From assembly GCA_017302355.1 (NCBI GenBank), contig JAFLDQ010000032.1, forward strand, positions 1 through 27,615: a stretch of DNA of 27,615 nt, in the 5' to 3' direction. Positions 1 to 7,572 of the stretch are shown here, in pieces (position 1 is the stretch's first letter; each line of letters starts with the position of its first letter). The position numbers and the translations under genes were made by a program. Source of the stretch: Dechloromonas sp. GTDB lineage: Bacteria; Pseudomonadota; Gammaproteobacteria; Burkholderiales; Rhodocyclaceae. The notes beneath the pieces are model-generated. The model was given only the letters and a program-made list of their open reading frames with translations. It was not told the origin of the DNA and did no database searches.

Positions 1-452
1 TCGGCCGTGGCCGCGCTGCCGGCAAGCTGGCCGTAGCGTTCGAGCTGGCCGGCGATGTCTGCCATGCGGTTGGGCTGGGTGGTGTAGACGGTCAGGCCGA
101 GGGACTTGAGCTTGGCCACCTGGGCCGTCGGATTGCCCGACTCCCAGGCGATCACCAGATCCGGCTTGAGGGCGCTGATCGCTTCGAGGTCGAAGCGGTC
201 GTAGCTGCCGATGCGCTGGATCTGCTTCGCCGCCGGCGGCCAGTCGCTGTATTCGACGGTGCCGACCAGCCGGTCGCCGGCGCCGGCGGCGTAGAGCAGC
301 TCGGTAGCGTGCGGGGCGAGGGTGATGATGCGTCTGGCCGGCGCCCTGAGACGAATTTCATGGCCGGTCTCGTCCTTGAAGACGAGTTCGGCGTGCGCGG
401 CGGGCAGCAGCGCGACGGTTGCGGTCAACGTCAGAAAATGTGCGAATTTCAT
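1..452 (-). CDS. btuF: Periplasmic cobalamin-binding protein BtuF (partial, C-terminus beyond the left edge)
   Basis: Reading leftward from the ATG at 452, an open frame of about 150 codons runs off the window without a stop. It begins with a Sec signal peptide (basic MKF, hydrophobic core, cleavage likely after AAHA at about residue 21). The mature part matches class III ABC-transporter substrate-binding proteins: RIITLAPHATELLYAAGAGDRLVGT near residues 42-65, then GSYDRFDLEAISALKPDLVIAWESGN. These proteins capture vitamin B12 or corrinoids in the periplasm and deliver them to BtuCD. The nearby cobQ, cobU, cobT and cobS favour B12 over haem or siderophore iron. The upstream neighbour on the same strand is the NYN gene, 126 bp away. 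Only the N-terminal half is visible, so substrate specificity is inferred from context. Confidence 0.85.
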   Translation of the reverse strand, partial: MKFAHFLTLTATVALLPAAHAELVFKDETGHEIRLRAPARRIITLAPHATELLYAAGAGDRLVGTVEYSDWPPAAKQIQRIGSYDRFDLEAISALKPDLVIAWESGNPTAQVAKLKSLGLTVYTTQPNRMADIAGQLERYGQLAGSAATA

Positions 453-578
453 CAGGGTTTCCAGACGGCGAGGGGGAGCGGCCAGCGCACCGGAGATCGG
501 CGGCACCGGCCATCCATCGGGGTTGCCGGTGGCAGACAGATCGAGCGGGCAGACGGAAGCAAACCGATACGCCGGTCT

Positions 579-1604
579 TCAGGCATTAGCCTTGCGGAGC
601 CGGAATTCCCTGCTCGCACCTTCGGCGTCACGCATCTCGAACGAACCGGCGGCATGCAGGGCTTCGGTCAGGCTGGTGCAACCGGACTCTTGCAGGCTCC
701 GTCCGTGCTCTCTCAGGTAAGCACCGATGGCTACCTGGTTTGTCCATCCGTCTTCTCCCCTGCCGGCCAGGACGGCATCTTGTAACGCCGAGAGATATAC
801 CGGGGCCATGGGGCGCTTGGTTGGACGACAGAAGTGTGCGGTGCCATTGCCCTGCTTGCGCTGTTTCAGTTCGAAGCTGCCACTGGCTTGCAGGAGTTTG
901 ACAAAATTGCTTGCTCCGTAACTGCGCGGGTCGAAATCGCTATGATTGGCTCGCAGATAGAGTGCGATGCGCGAAACCAAGGCCCAGCCATCGTCATCTG
1001 CCACGTTTGTATAAGCACGCAGCAGCAGATTCCTGAGTTTGTTTTTTTCGGTAATTGCGGGATCAGTAGGCCGAGTCTTCGGCGTTCCGTTTGTTTCCTG
1101 CTGCACTTTCGGCACAGAAGTCGCAGGCAGCGCGTTTGTTCTTCCTTGCTCACAGAGCACTGGAGCGACGCCGAGATTCTCAACATAGGTATAGCGCTCG
1201 CAGGCGCTGACAAAGGCCTTGGGTGCGTGTTTTCGCCCAAAACCAAAAACGGCGAGCCCGTCTTCACGAATCCGCGAGGCCAAGCGGGTGAAGTCGCCAT
1301 CGCTGCTGACCAGGCAGAAGCCGTCGAGACGCCGGCTATGCAGCAAATCCATCGCGTCGATGATCAATGCGCTGTCGCTGGCGTTCTTGCCGACCGAGTT
1401 GCGGTATTGCTGGACCGGCTGGATGCCGTGGTTGGCGAGCGCCTCGCGCCATTTGGCCAGGTTCGGCGACGTGAAGTCGCCATAGATCCTGCGTACCGAC
1501 AGCCTGGCATCGCGGGTGATTTCCTCGATGATCGGGGCAATGATGTCGGGCGTGTCGTTATCGGCATCAATGAGCAAGGCGAAATTGGGTAGATCGTGTT
1601 TCAT
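579..1604 (-). CDS. NYN-domain (LabA-like) nuclease with two C-terminal LOTUS/OST-HTH domains
   Basis: This 341-residue protein starts at the ATG at 1604; an in-frame extension upstream to 1709 overlaps the start of cobQ and looks non-coding. Residues 1-150 form a PIN-like NYN domain. It has LLIDADN at 10-16, D77 in KNASDSALIIDAMDLL and D102/D104 in VSSDGDF, which are the acidic metal-binding positions of NYN RNases. Residues about 186-260 and 268-340 are two related winged-helix-like modules, each with a DGW motif and an ASNF or CTSL...GSFE ending. This is the pattern of OST-HTH/LOTUS domains, which bind RNA in other proteins. The family is usually annotated as LabA-like or NYN proteins; an RNA-cleavage role is inferred and the substrate is unknown. 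It is divergent from cobQ (94 bp between starts) and separates cobQ from btuF, although no B12 role is known for it. Confidence 0.85.
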   Translation of the reverse strand: MKHDLPNFALLIDADNDTPDIIAPIIEEITRDARLSVRRIYGDFTSPNLAKWREALANHGIQPVQQYRNSVGKNASDSALIIDAMDLLHSRRLDGFCLVSSDGDFTRLASRIREDGLAVFGFGRKHAPKAFVSACERYTYVENLGVAPVLCEQGRTNALPATSVPKVQQETNGTPKTRPTDPAITEKNKLRNLLLRAYTNVADDDGWALVSRIALYLRANHSDFDPRSYGASNFVKLLQASGSFELKQRKQGNGTAHFCRPTKRPMAPVYLSALQDAVLAGRGEDGWTNQVAIGAYLREHGRSLQESGCTSLTEALHAAGSFEMRDAEGASREFRLRKANA

Positions 1605-1698
1605 CGGTGATCTGCTGTTTGAGTGATGTTCCCATTTTGCCCGATTCATAACGTGGCGTGCTTGCAGACATAATGGCGCCTTTCTTCGAGTTCGGACG

Positions 1699-3165
1699 AT
1701 GATACGCAACGCCCTGATGGTTCAAGGCACTACCTCCGATGCCGGCAAGACGACGCTGGTCGCCGCGCTGTGCCGCATCCTCAAGCGGCGCGGCGTCAAG
1801 GTCGCGCCGTTCAAGCCGCAGAACATGGCGCTGAACTCGGCGGTGACCGTCGACGGCGGCGAGATCGGCCGCGCCCAGGCCTTGCAGGCATTGGCCGCCG
1901 GGCTGGCGCCGCACACCGATTTCAACCCGGTGCTGCTCAAGCCGACGACCGACCAGACGGCGCAGATCATCATCCACGGCCAGGTCGCGATGGACCTCGA
2001 TGCCCGCGATTACCACGCCTACAAACCACGGGCGATGGGCGCGGTGCTGGCCTCCTGGGAGCGGCTGACCGCAGCTTACGACTGCGTGCTGGTCGAAGGC
2101 GCCGGCTCGCCGGCCGAGATCAACCTGCGCGACCGCGACATCGCCAACATGGGCTTCGCCGAGGCCGTCGACTGCCCGGTGATCCTGATCGCCGACATCG
2201 ACCGCGGCGGCGTCTTCGCCCATCTGGTCGGCACGCTCGACCTGCTGTCGCCCTCCGAGCAGAAGCGCGTCATCGGCTTTGTCATCAACCGTTTTCGCGG
2301 CGACATCAGCCTGCTCCAGCCCGGTCTCGACTGGCTGGAACAACGCACCGGCAAGCCGGTGCTCGGCGTCCTGCCCTACCTGCACGGCCTGCTGCTCGAC
2401 GCCGAGGACGCCATCGCGGCTGTTGCGGTCGACCCCGAAAAACAGGCAAAAATAGAAATTGTCGCGCCGGTGGTGCCGCGCATCTCCAACCACAACGACC
2501 TCGACCCCCTGCGCCTGCACCCCGAGGTCGACTTCCGCTGGGTCGGGCCGGGCGACGCCATGCCGGCGGCCGACCTGATCGTCCTGCCCGGCTCCAAGGC
2601 GGTGCGCGCCGACCTCGACTGGCTGCGCGCGCAAGGCTGGGAAGCGGCGATCAAAAAGCATCTACGCTACGGCGGCAAACTCATCGGCCTGTGCGGCGGC
2701 TACCAGATGCTCGGCCGCGCCATCCACGACCCGCTCGGCCGCGAAGGCGCGCCCGGCAGCACGCCGGGCCTCGGCCTGCTGGACGCCGAAACCACGCTCG
2801 CCGCCGAAAAACAACTGCGCAATGTGAGCGGTCACTTGGCGCTACAGGGCCGGCCAGCCATGACCGGCTACGAAATCCACCTCGGTGTCACCCAAGGTCC
2901 CGCACTCGCCCATCCCGCCGTCCACCTCGCCGACGGCCGCCCAGAAGGCGTCCTCTCGCCCGACGAGCAGATTCTCGCCACCTACTGCCACGGCCTCTTC
3001 GACCACCCCGCCGCCCTCAACGCCGTGCTGGCCTGGGCCGGACTGGAAGCAGGCAGCCCAGTCGACTACCCCGCACGCCGCGAAGCCGATCTGGACCGCT
3101 TGGCCGATGCGGTTGAAGTTGCGCTGGATTGGGGGCGGTTGGCGGGGGTGTTGCCGGGGTGGTGA
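1699..3165 (+). CDS. cobQ: Cobyric acid synthase (adenosylcobyrinate a,c-diamide amidotransferase)
   Basis: This 488-residue cytoplasmic enzyme amidates adenosylcobyrinic acid a,c-diamide at four side chains, using glutamine and ATP, to give adenosylcobyric acid in the late corrinoid pathway. The N-terminal DTBS/CobQ-type P-loop domain starts [15 protein letters not shown] (about residues 7-21), followed by KPQNMALNS and, near residue 134, [19 protein letters not shown]. The C-terminal class I glutamine amidotransferase has the nucleophile C332 in [12 protein letters not shown] and H431 in [10 protein letters not shown]. The length is normal for the family. No strong Shine-Dalgarno is visible before the ATG at 1699, but homology begins right at the start. 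A possible weak promoter is TTCATA at 1645-1650 with CATAAT at 1669-1674. The next B12 gene, cobU, lies about 1 kb away on the opposite strand beyond the toxin-antitoxin insertion. Confidence 0.96.
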   Translation: MIRNALMVQGTTSDAGKTTLVAALCRILKRRGVKVAPFKPQNMALNSAVTVDGGEIGRAQALQALAAGLAPHTDFNPVLLKPTTDQTAQIIIHGQVAMDLDARDYHAYKPRAMGAVLASWERLTAAYDCVLVEGAGSPAEINLRDRDIANMGFAEAVDCPVILIADIDRGGVFAHLVGTLDLLSPSEQKRVIGFVINRFRGDISLLQPGLDWLEQRTGKPVLGVLPYLHGLLLDAEDAIAAVAVDPEKQAKIEIVAPVVPRISNHNDLDPLRLHPEVDFRWVGPGDAMPAADLIVLPGSKAVRADLDWLRAQGWEAAIKKHLRYGGKLIGLCGGYQMLGRAIHDPLGREGAPGSTPGLGLLDAETTLAAEKQLRNVSGHLALQGRPAMTGYEIHLGVTQGPALAHPAVHLADGRPEGVLSPDEQILATYCHGLFDHPAALNAVLAWAGLEAGSPVDYPARREADLDRLADAVEVALDWGRLAGVLPGW

Positions 3166-3485
3166 GTCCATGTCCTGCCCGCACTGCGGCGGACCCCTTC
3201 AGGTCACGGCCTGGCTCTTGCCGTTGACCCGACCGCAGCCCCGGGCACCGCCATGAAACGGGGTAGCAGACCGCAGCAAGCGGCGTTTCCGACCGATCGC
3301 CTGGCCATTCACAGCAAGCTGCGCCTTGTCGTTGGCCGGGTAGCCTCCGCGCTCGTACCTCGCTCCGGCTACTCGCCGCGCCTGAAGCCCAGCGTTGGGT
3401 CTCTCGGCGACAGTCCTTTCAGAGGGGCAATTGACATGGCGTACGCTATTACGTACCATGAAGATATCCTACACGGAGAACGAAG
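3166..3485. other. Intergenic stretch between cobQ and the toxin-antitoxin pair
   Basis: No convincing gene lies in these 320 bases. A 28-codon frame at 3171-3257 begins MSCPHCGGPLQ, which has a zinc-ribbon look (CPHC) like the tail of some transposases, but it is too short to assign. The stretch contains an imperfect hairpin (GTAGCC 3340-3345 with GGCTAC 3367-3372) and a GTTGGGT at 3394-3400 that fits the integron core consensus GTTRRRY. The promoter and operator of the toxin-antitoxin operon occupy 3431-3459. Confidence 0.5.
3431..3459 (+). promoter_or_regulatory. Promoter and likely operator of the toxin-antitoxin operon
   Basis: A perfect -35 box TTGACA (3431-3436) is followed after 17 bases by TACCAT (3454-3459), a fair -10 box. 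The spacer holds an inverted repeat, GTACG (3441-3445) and CGTAC (3452-3456), with a 6-base loop. YefM-type antitoxins bind palindromes with a GTAC core at their own promoters, so this is a plausible autoregulatory operator. Assignment is by position and motif only. Confidence 0.6.
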
Positions 3486-3728
3486 ATGGCTACTCTCACT
3501 GCAAGCGAAGCTCGCGCCAACCTGTATCGGCTTATCGATCAGGCCGCCGAGTCACATCAGCCAATTCACATCGCGGGGAAGCGAAGAGGAGCCGTTCTGC
3601 TATCAACCGAAGATTGGGACGCAATCCAGGAAACCCTATACCTGCTTTCCGTTCCAGGTATGCGCGAATCCATTAAGGACGGTATGGCCGAGCCTCTTGA
3701 CAAGAGCGCCAAGGAGCTTAAGTGGTGA
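3486..3728 (+). CDS. Antitoxin of the YefM/Phd family (type II toxin-antitoxin)
   Basis: This 80-residue protein begins MATLTASEARANLYRLIDQAAES, the typical start of Phd/YefM antitoxins, whose N-terminal half dimerises and binds operator DNA. It continues with the family's PIHIAGKRRGAVLLSTEDWDAIQETLYLLS segment. The C-terminal region (about 55-80, GMRESIKDGMAEPLDKSAKELKW) is the expected toxin-neutralising tail. An SD-like GGAG lies in the leader just before the ATG at 3486. The stop overlaps the toxin start (GTGGTGA), the usual antitoxin-first arrangement that gives translational coupling. Antitoxin and toxin probably repress their own promoter together. The pair sits between cobQ and cobU and has no evident link to B12. 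The names yefM or relB could both be applied; the YefM class fits better because of the toxin type. Confidence 0.9.
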   Translation: MATLTASEARANLYRLIDQAAESHQPIHIAGKRRGAVLLSTEDWDAIQETLYLLSVPGMRESIKDGMAEPLDKSAKELKW

Positions 3729-3988
3729 ATTGGCAGGTTGTCTATTCGAGGCATGCGCAGAAGGATGCAAAGAAACTGGCGGCCGCAGGTTTGAAGGCCA
3801 AAGCGCTGGAACTCCTGGCTGTGCTCGCTGCCGATCCCTTTCAGAATCCGCCGCCATTCGAAAAGCTCGTCGGCGATTTATCCGGCGCTTATTCACGACG
3901 CATCAATATCCAACATCGTTTGGTCTATGAAGTCTTTCCAAAGGAGCATGTGGTTCGCGTGTTGCGCATGTGGACGCACTACGAGTAA
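3722..3988 (+). CDS. YoeB/Txe-family mRNA-interferase toxin
   Basis: This 88-residue protein matches the Txe/YoeB branch of the RelE superfamily, ribosome-dependent endoribonucleases that cut mRNA in the A site. Family signatures are WQVVYSRHAQKDAKKLAAAGLKAKALELL at the N-terminus, DPFQNPPPFEKLVGDLSGAYSRRINIQHRLVYEV in the core, and RMWTHYE at the C-terminus. There H86-Y87 match the catalytic His-Tyr pair of YoeB. AAGGAG at 3711-3716 serves the start, which is GTG at 3722 or the adjacent GTG at 3725; either overlaps the antitoxin stop. The frame is intact, so the toxin is probably functional. Three nucleotides past its stop begins an attC-like sequence, which suggests that the pair could have arrived as an integron cassette. 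Confidence 0.9.
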   Translation: MVNWQVVYSRHAQKDAKKLAAAGLKAKALELLAVLAADPFQNPPPFEKLVGDLSGAYSRRINIQHRLVYEVFPKEHVVRVLRMWTHYE

Positions 3989-3993
3989 AAGCG

Positions 3994-4060
3994 GCCCAAC
4001 CCATCATTCCACCGGACCTGGCGCATAGAGCCGCACAGGCCGGTGATTCTGAACGTAGCG
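3994..4060 (+). repeat. Degenerate integron attC-like site (candidate)
   Basis: GCCCAAC at 3994-4000 fits the inverse-core consensus RYYYAAC. The arms CACCGGACCTG (4010-4020) and CAGGCCGGTG (4035-4044) pair with one unpaired A, like the extrahelical bases of attC hairpins. The 3' end reads GAACGTAGCG, where a normal core would be GTTRRRY, as if one T were lost. The site lies immediately behind the toxin gene, as expected for a cassette. No integrase gene is present in the window. Confidence 0.4.
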
Positions 4061-4172
4061 TCGGCTCTTACGGACTTGGCAGTCGGCTGAAGGTCGAAAT
4101 CTGCCGTTACCCCTGTCAGTTGCGGTCGACCCCCAAAACTAGCCCAAATTCGCTGGCCGGAAACTGTTGGTT

Positions 4173-4721
4173 TCAGCCTTTCAGCCTCAACGGCAACCCC
4201 GCCGCGACCAGTGTCACCTGATCGCAAACGGCGGCGACGCGCTGGTTGAGCCGCCCCTGTTCGTCGGCGAATATCCGCGATACCGGGTGCATCGGCACGA
4301 TGCCCCAGCCGACTTCGTTGGACACCAGAACGATGTGGCCGGGCAGGGATGGGAGCAGTTCGATCAGGGCGGCGGTCTCGCCTTGCAGCAGCGGGCAGGC
4401 GATCGCCGCGCCGGCTTCGGCCTGGGCCGCCGCCTGGCCGGCGAAGAGCACGTTGGACAGCCACAGCGTCAGGCAATCGACCAGTACGCAGGTGTCCGGC
4501 GCGGCCAGTTCGCGCAGTTTGGCGGCCAGTTGCAGCTTTTCCTCGGCGCAGCCCCAATCGCTCGGGCGGCGTTCGCGGTGGTGGGCGATGCGACGGGCCA
4601 TTTCGCCGTCGCAGGCTTCGGCGGTGGCCAGGTAGACGACGCGCAGGCCGGATTCCACGGCGCGTTTTTCGGCCAGCAGGCTTTTGCCCGAACGGGCGCC
4701 GCCAAGGATCAGTTCTTTCAT
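4173..4721 (-). CDS. cobU: Adenosylcobinamide kinase / adenosylcobinamide-phosphate guanylyltransferase
   Basis: This 182-residue bifunctional enzyme phosphorylates adenosylcobinamide and then transfers GMP to form AdoCbi-GDP, the substrate of CobS. The start is the ATG at 4721, because MKELILGGARSGKS begins exactly as the family does; longer in-frame extensions run into the divergent riboswitch. The P-loop GGARSGKS is at residues 7-14. The pair H47-H48 in IAHHRERRP corresponds to the guanylylated histidine region of Salmonella CobU. CVLVDCLTLWLSNVL is the Walker B-like segment, and VSNEVGWGIVP and RLNQRVAAVCDQVTLVAAGLPLRLKG close the fold. It is divergent from cobT-cobS. Its start lies 19 bp from the -35 box that drives the riboswitch leader, so the two promoters are close together. 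Confidence 0.95.
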   Translation of the reverse strand: MKELILGGARSGKSLLAEKRAVESGLRVVYLATAEACDGEMARRIAHHRERRPSDWGCAEEKLQLAAKLRELAAPDTCVLVDCLTLWLSNVLFAGQAAAQAEAGAAIACPLLQGETAALIELLPSLPGHIVLVSNEVGWGIVPMHPVSRIFADEQGRLNQRVAAVCDQVTLVAAGLPLRLKG

Positions 4722-4739
4722 GGCACGCACTGTAGGTGA

Positions 4740-4768
4740 TTGCGCGCCTGCCCGGCAAGCCGGATAAT
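4740..4768 (+). promoter_or_regulatory. Promoter of the cobalamin riboswitch-cobT transcript
   Basis: TTGCGC (4740-4745) and GATAAT (4763-4768) are separated by 17 bases, the optimal sigma-70 spacing. The predicted transcript start near 4775 places the first conserved riboswitch element (4789) just downstream. Supported by sequence only. Confidence 0.6.
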
Positions 4769-4776
4769 CCGCCCCG

Positions 4777-4935
4777 ATTCGCTGAAACGGAACCCGGTGC
4801 GAGTTCTTCTCCATTCCGGGGCGGGCCCGCCGCTGTAATCGGGGACGGTTGTCGCAGGATGTCACTGGTCACGGGACAAACCCGGCCGGGAAGGCGCGGC
4901 AGGCCGGACGATCCGAAAGCCAGAAGACGTAGCGA
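4777..4935 (+). promoter_or_regulatory. Cobalamin (B12) riboswitch aptamer
   Basis: The conserved elements of the adenosylcobalamin riboswitch appear in order on the plus strand. GGAACCCGGTG (4789-4799) comes first, then GGGCCCGCCGCTGT (4823-4836), GTCACTGG (4861-4868), CCGGGAAGGC (near 4886-4895) and a B12-box GAAAGCCAGAAGACG (4915-4929). Such aptamers bind coenzyme B12 and switch off downstream synthesis or uptake genes. An intrinsic terminator follows, then cobT, so control is expected by transcription attenuation of cobT-cobS and perhaps the genes beyond. Confidence 0.93.
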
Positions 4936-4960
4936 ATCGGGTTCAGGGAGCCTGTGGACA

Positions 4961-5014
4961 GGGCTTCGCGGTCGCGTTTCATGAACGCCGCCGCGAGGCC
5001 CTTTTGCTTTTTTT
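4961..5014 (+). terminator. Riboswitch expression-platform intrinsic terminator
   Basis: GGGCTTCGCGG (4961-4971) pairs with CCGCGAGGCCC (4991-5001) over 11 positions, with one G-U wobble. The loop contains the short palindrome TTCATGAA. The run TTTTGCTTTTTTT (5002-5014) follows directly. The cobT ATG is 16 bases further on, so ligand-bound aptamer would stop transcription just before the gene. Confidence 0.85.
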
Positions 5015-5029
5015 GACGGGAAGAATCGG

Positions 5030-6079
5030 ATGCATTTCAGTTTCAACATCACCGCCCCCGACCAGGGGCTGGCCGCCGCCCTGCAGGACAAGATCGACCG
5101 GAAGACCAAGCCGCTCGGGGCTCTCGGTCAGCTCGAGACGATCGCCAGGAAGGTTGGCCTGATCCAGCAGCGTCTCGATCCCGAGTTTGACCAGCCGCAT
5201 CTGCTGGTCTTCGCCGGCGATCATGGCGCCGCGAAGGCGGGCGTTTCGGCCTATCCGCAGGAAGTGACCTGGCAGATGGTCGAAAACTTTCTCGACGGCG
5301 GCGCCGCGATCAACGTGTTCGCGCGGCACAACGGGATCTTTCTGGCGATCATCGATGCCGGCGTGGCGCATGATTTCGGCAAGCGCAACCGGCTGATCCA
5401 CGCCAAGGTGGCGCCCGGCACCGCCAACTACATCGAGCAGCCGGCGATGACGATGGATCAATGCGCGCGCGCCATCGAGCGTGGGGCGGAGATCAGCCGC
5501 AATCTTGCCGCCAACAACTGCAGTCTCGTCGGTTTCGGCGAGATGGGCATCGGCAACACGGCCTCGGCCGCGCTGCTCACCCATTGCCTGACCGGCGCGC
5601 CGCTCGTGGATTGCATCGGGCGCGGCGCCGGGCTGGACGATGCCGGGCTGGCGCGCAAGCGGGCGCTCCTCGAACGGGCGCTGACGCGCTACCGCGGCAC
5701 GGGCGGCAACGACGATCCGCTGCAGGTGCTGGCCGAATTCGGCGGCTTCGAGATCGCCATGATGGTCGGCGCCATGCTCGCCGCGGCGGAAGCGAGGATG
5801 ACCCTGCTGATCGACGGCTTCATCGTCGGTTCGGCGGCCCTGATCGCGGCGCGAATGGCCCCGGCGCTGCTCGACTACTGCATCTTCTGCCACCGCTCGG
5901 CCGAGCCGGGCCACGCGGCGCAGTTGCGGGCGCTGGGCGTCGAACCGCTGCTCGACCTTGGGTTACGTCTTGGCGAAGGCACCGGCGCCGCGCTGGCCTG
6001 GCCGCTGGTGCGGGCGGCGGCGGGCTTTCTCAATGAGATGGCCAGCTTCGCGTCGGCCGGGGTTTCCGAAAGAAGCTGA
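5030..6079 (+). CDS. cobT: Nicotinate-nucleotide--dimethylbenzimidazole phosphoribosyltransferase
   Basis: This 349-residue enzyme makes alpha-ribazole phosphate from nicotinate mononucleotide and the lower-ligand base, the nucleotide-loop branch of B12 synthesis. Family motifs are [12 protein letters not shown] near residue 26, [40 protein letters not shown], the glycine-rich [14 protein letters not shown] and [12 protein letters not shown]. The catalytic glutamate is E316 in [12 protein letters not shown], equivalent to Glu317 of the Salmonella enzyme. The length is normal. The gene follows the riboswitch terminator. Its stop shares one base with the cobS start (TGATG), so the two are translationally coupled. 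It is probably repressed by adenosylcobalamin through the riboswitch. Confidence 0.97.
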   Translation: MHFSFNITAPDQGLAAALQDKIDRKTKPLGALGQLETIARKVGLIQQRLDPEFDQPHLLVFAGDHGAAKAGVSAYPQEVTWQMVENFLDGGAAINVFARHNGIFLAIIDAGVAHDFGKRNRLIHAKVAPGTANYIEQPAMTMDQCARAIERGAEISRNLAANNCSLVGFGEMGIGNTASAALLTHCLTGAPLVDCIGRGAGLDDAGLARKRALLERALTRYRGTGGNDDPLQVLAEFGGFEIAMMVGAMLAAAEARMTLLIDGFIVGSAALIAARMAPALLDYCIFCHRSAEPGHAAQLRALGVEPLLDLGLRLGEGTGAALAWPLVRAAAGFLNEMASFASAGVSERS

Positions 6080-6840
6080 TGTTCCGCCGCGAACTGGAGT
6101 ATTTCTTCGGCGCCGTCCGCTTCTTCACGCGGCTGCCGGTGCCCGGCTGGGTCGGCCATTCGAGCGAGGCGCTGAACCGCTCGGCGCGCTACTTCCCGGC
6201 GGTCGGCCTGCTCGTCGGCGGCATTGGCGCGATGGTTTACCTCGGCGCCGCCTTATTCTGGCCGCAGCCGGTTGCCGTCCTGCTGTCTATGGCGGCGACC
6301 ATTTACGCGACCGGCGCCTTCCACGAGGACGGTCTGTCCGATGCGGTGGATGGTCTCGGCGGCGGCTGGGACAGGTTGCGCATCCTGGAGATCATGAAGG
6401 ACTCGCGGGTCGGCAGCTACGGCGTGGTGGCGACGGTGCTGGCGCTGCTCGGCAAGTTCACGCTGCTGATTTCGCTGGACGGCGCGCTGGTCCCCCTTGC
6501 CTTGCTCGCCGGTCACGCCGTGTCGCGCTTTTGTTCGACCGCGTTGCTGGCGACCATGGACTATGTGCGCGACGACCTGCTGGCCAGGGCGAAGCCGTTG
6601 GCGACCCGGATTTCCGGCGGCGGGATGCTGGTTGCGCTGTTCTTCGTCGTGGTCGCATTGGCCTGGTTGCCGGCCGAAAAGGCCCTCGCCGGCTGCGGGC
6701 TGGCCGCCGTCGCCACGCTCTGGCTGGCGGCCCGGTTCAAGCGCTGGCTAGGCGGCTACACAGGTGACTGCCTCGGCGCGACCCAGCAACTCGGCGAGAT
6801 TGCCTTCTACCTCGGTCTGCTGGCCGTCTGGCCGCACTGA
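6079..6840 (+). CDS. cobS: Adenosylcobinamide-GDP ribazoletransferase (cobalamin synthase)
   Basis: This 253-residue integral membrane enzyme joins AdoCbi-GDP (from CobU) to alpha-ribazole phosphate (from CobT), giving adenosylcobalamin 5'-phosphate. Family hallmarks are FFGAVRFFTRLPVPGW near the N-terminus and, around residues 80-105, GAFHEDGLSDAVDGLGGGWDR with its acidic metal-binding cluster. ILEIMKDSRVGSYGVVA comes next, then several hydrophobic helices and GYTGDCLGATQQLGEIAFYL at the C-terminus. It overlaps cobT by one base. CobU, CobT, CobS and the CobC-like phosphatase in this window make up a complete nucleotide-loop assembly set. Confidence 0.96.
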   Translation: MFRRELEYFFGAVRFFTRLPVPGWVGHSSEALNRSARYFPAVGLLVGGIGAMVYLGAALFWPQPVAVLLSMAATIYATGAFHEDGLSDAVDGLGGGWDRLRILEIMKDSRVGSYGVVATVLALLGKFTLLISLDGALVPLALLAGHAVSRFCSTALLATMDYVRDDLLARAKPLATRISGGGMLVALFFVVVALAWLPAEKALAGCGLAAVATLWLAARFKRWLGGYTGDCLGATQQLGEIAFYLGLLAVWPH

Positions 6841-6900
6841 AGCCGGCCCGGCGCGTCATGGCGGCGCTGCACCGGACCTCTGTCGGTGATAATGCCGTTC

Positions 6901-7497
6901 ATGGAAAAGCCCTGCGCACCCGCCTGCGAGAGAAATCGCGAGCCGATTCTCGACGTGCTTCGCGATCACTTCGGCGACCGTCGCGCGGTGCTGGAAATCG
7001 GCAGCGGCACCGGCCAGCACGCGATCTTCTTCGCCGCCCGTCTGCCGCATCTGCTCTGGCAAACCTCCGACCGCGCCGAAAACCTGCCGGGGATCCAGGC
7101 ATGGCTGGACGAAGCCGGCCTCCCGAATACCCCGCCGCCGCTCGATCTGGATGTCATGCGAGCCTGGCCCGCGCGCCGCTACGATGCCGTATTCAGCGCC
7201 AATACGCTGCACATCCTGCCCTGGGCGGCGGTCGAGCGCCTCTTCGCCGGGCTGCCGGACGTTCTCGCCAGCGATGCCAGGGTCGCCATCTACGGTCCCT
7301 TCAACTACGGCGGCCGTTTCACCAGCGCGAGCAATGCCGCCTTCGACCTGCGGCTCAAGGAAGACGCGCCGCACCGGGGAATCCGCGACTTCGCGGAGGT
7401 CAACCGACTGGCCGGATTGGCCGGGCTGGAACTGGTCGAGGACCGCGCCATGCCGTCCAACAACCGCTGCCTGGTCTGGCGGAGGAGCGCCGCTTGA
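6901..7497 (+). CDS. DUF938 family, methyltransferase-like protein
   Basis: This 198-residue protein is a small Rossmann-fold, SAM-dependent methyltransferase-like protein of the DUF938 family. CERNREPILDVLRDHF opens the domain, and VLEIGSGTGQHAIFFA is motif I for SAM binding. Next come LWQTSDRAEN (acidic end of strand 2) and DAVFSANTLHILPW, with YGPFNYGGRFTSASNAAFD as the family signature. The substrate is unknown. I start at the ATG at 6901 because MEKPCAPACERN matches the usual N-terminus; ATG 6892 and GTG 6886 are possible alternatives. No clear SD precedes any of them. GATAAT at 6888-6893 resembles a -10 box, which would give a nearly leaderless message. It lies 60 bp after cobS and may also be read from the riboswitch transcript. 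Confidence 0.85.
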   Translation: MEKPCAPACERNREPILDVLRDHFGDRRAVLEIGSGTGQHAIFFAARLPHLLWQTSDRAENLPGIQAWLDEAGLPNTPPPLDLDVMRAWPARRYDAVFSANTLHILPWAAVERLFAGLPDVLASDARVAIYGPFNYGGRFTSASNAAFDLRLKEDAPHRGIRDFAEVNRLAGLAGLELVEDRAMPSNNRCLVWRRSAA

Positions 7498-7572
7498 ACA
7501 CCGGCGGCCCCGTCCTCAAGAACCAGGGCGGCGCAGCGTTGTCCAACGGCCACAGGCGGATGGAGGTGTCCC

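Noticed and set aside
540..600. B12-box-like CCTGAAGACCGGC (minus strand) just before btuF, suggesting a second cobalamin riboswitch.
   Set aside because: The upstream sequence is the coding end of the NYN gene and none of the other conserved riboswitch elements are present; the 126-base gap is also too short.
3171..3257. Short frame MSCPHCGGPLQ... as an IS91-type transposase tail.
   Set aside because: Too short, no further match to any transposase, and no element ends seen.
3331..3400. A complete attC site upstream of the antitoxin gene.
   Set aside because: Only the GTTGGGT core-like end is present; no RYYYAAC partner with complementary arms was found, so only the downstream site is listed as a candidate.
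3979..5109. Long minus-strand frame of 376 codons.
   Set aside because: It runs over cobU in another frame and through the riboswitch; composition is arginine/proline-rich and it has no domain match.
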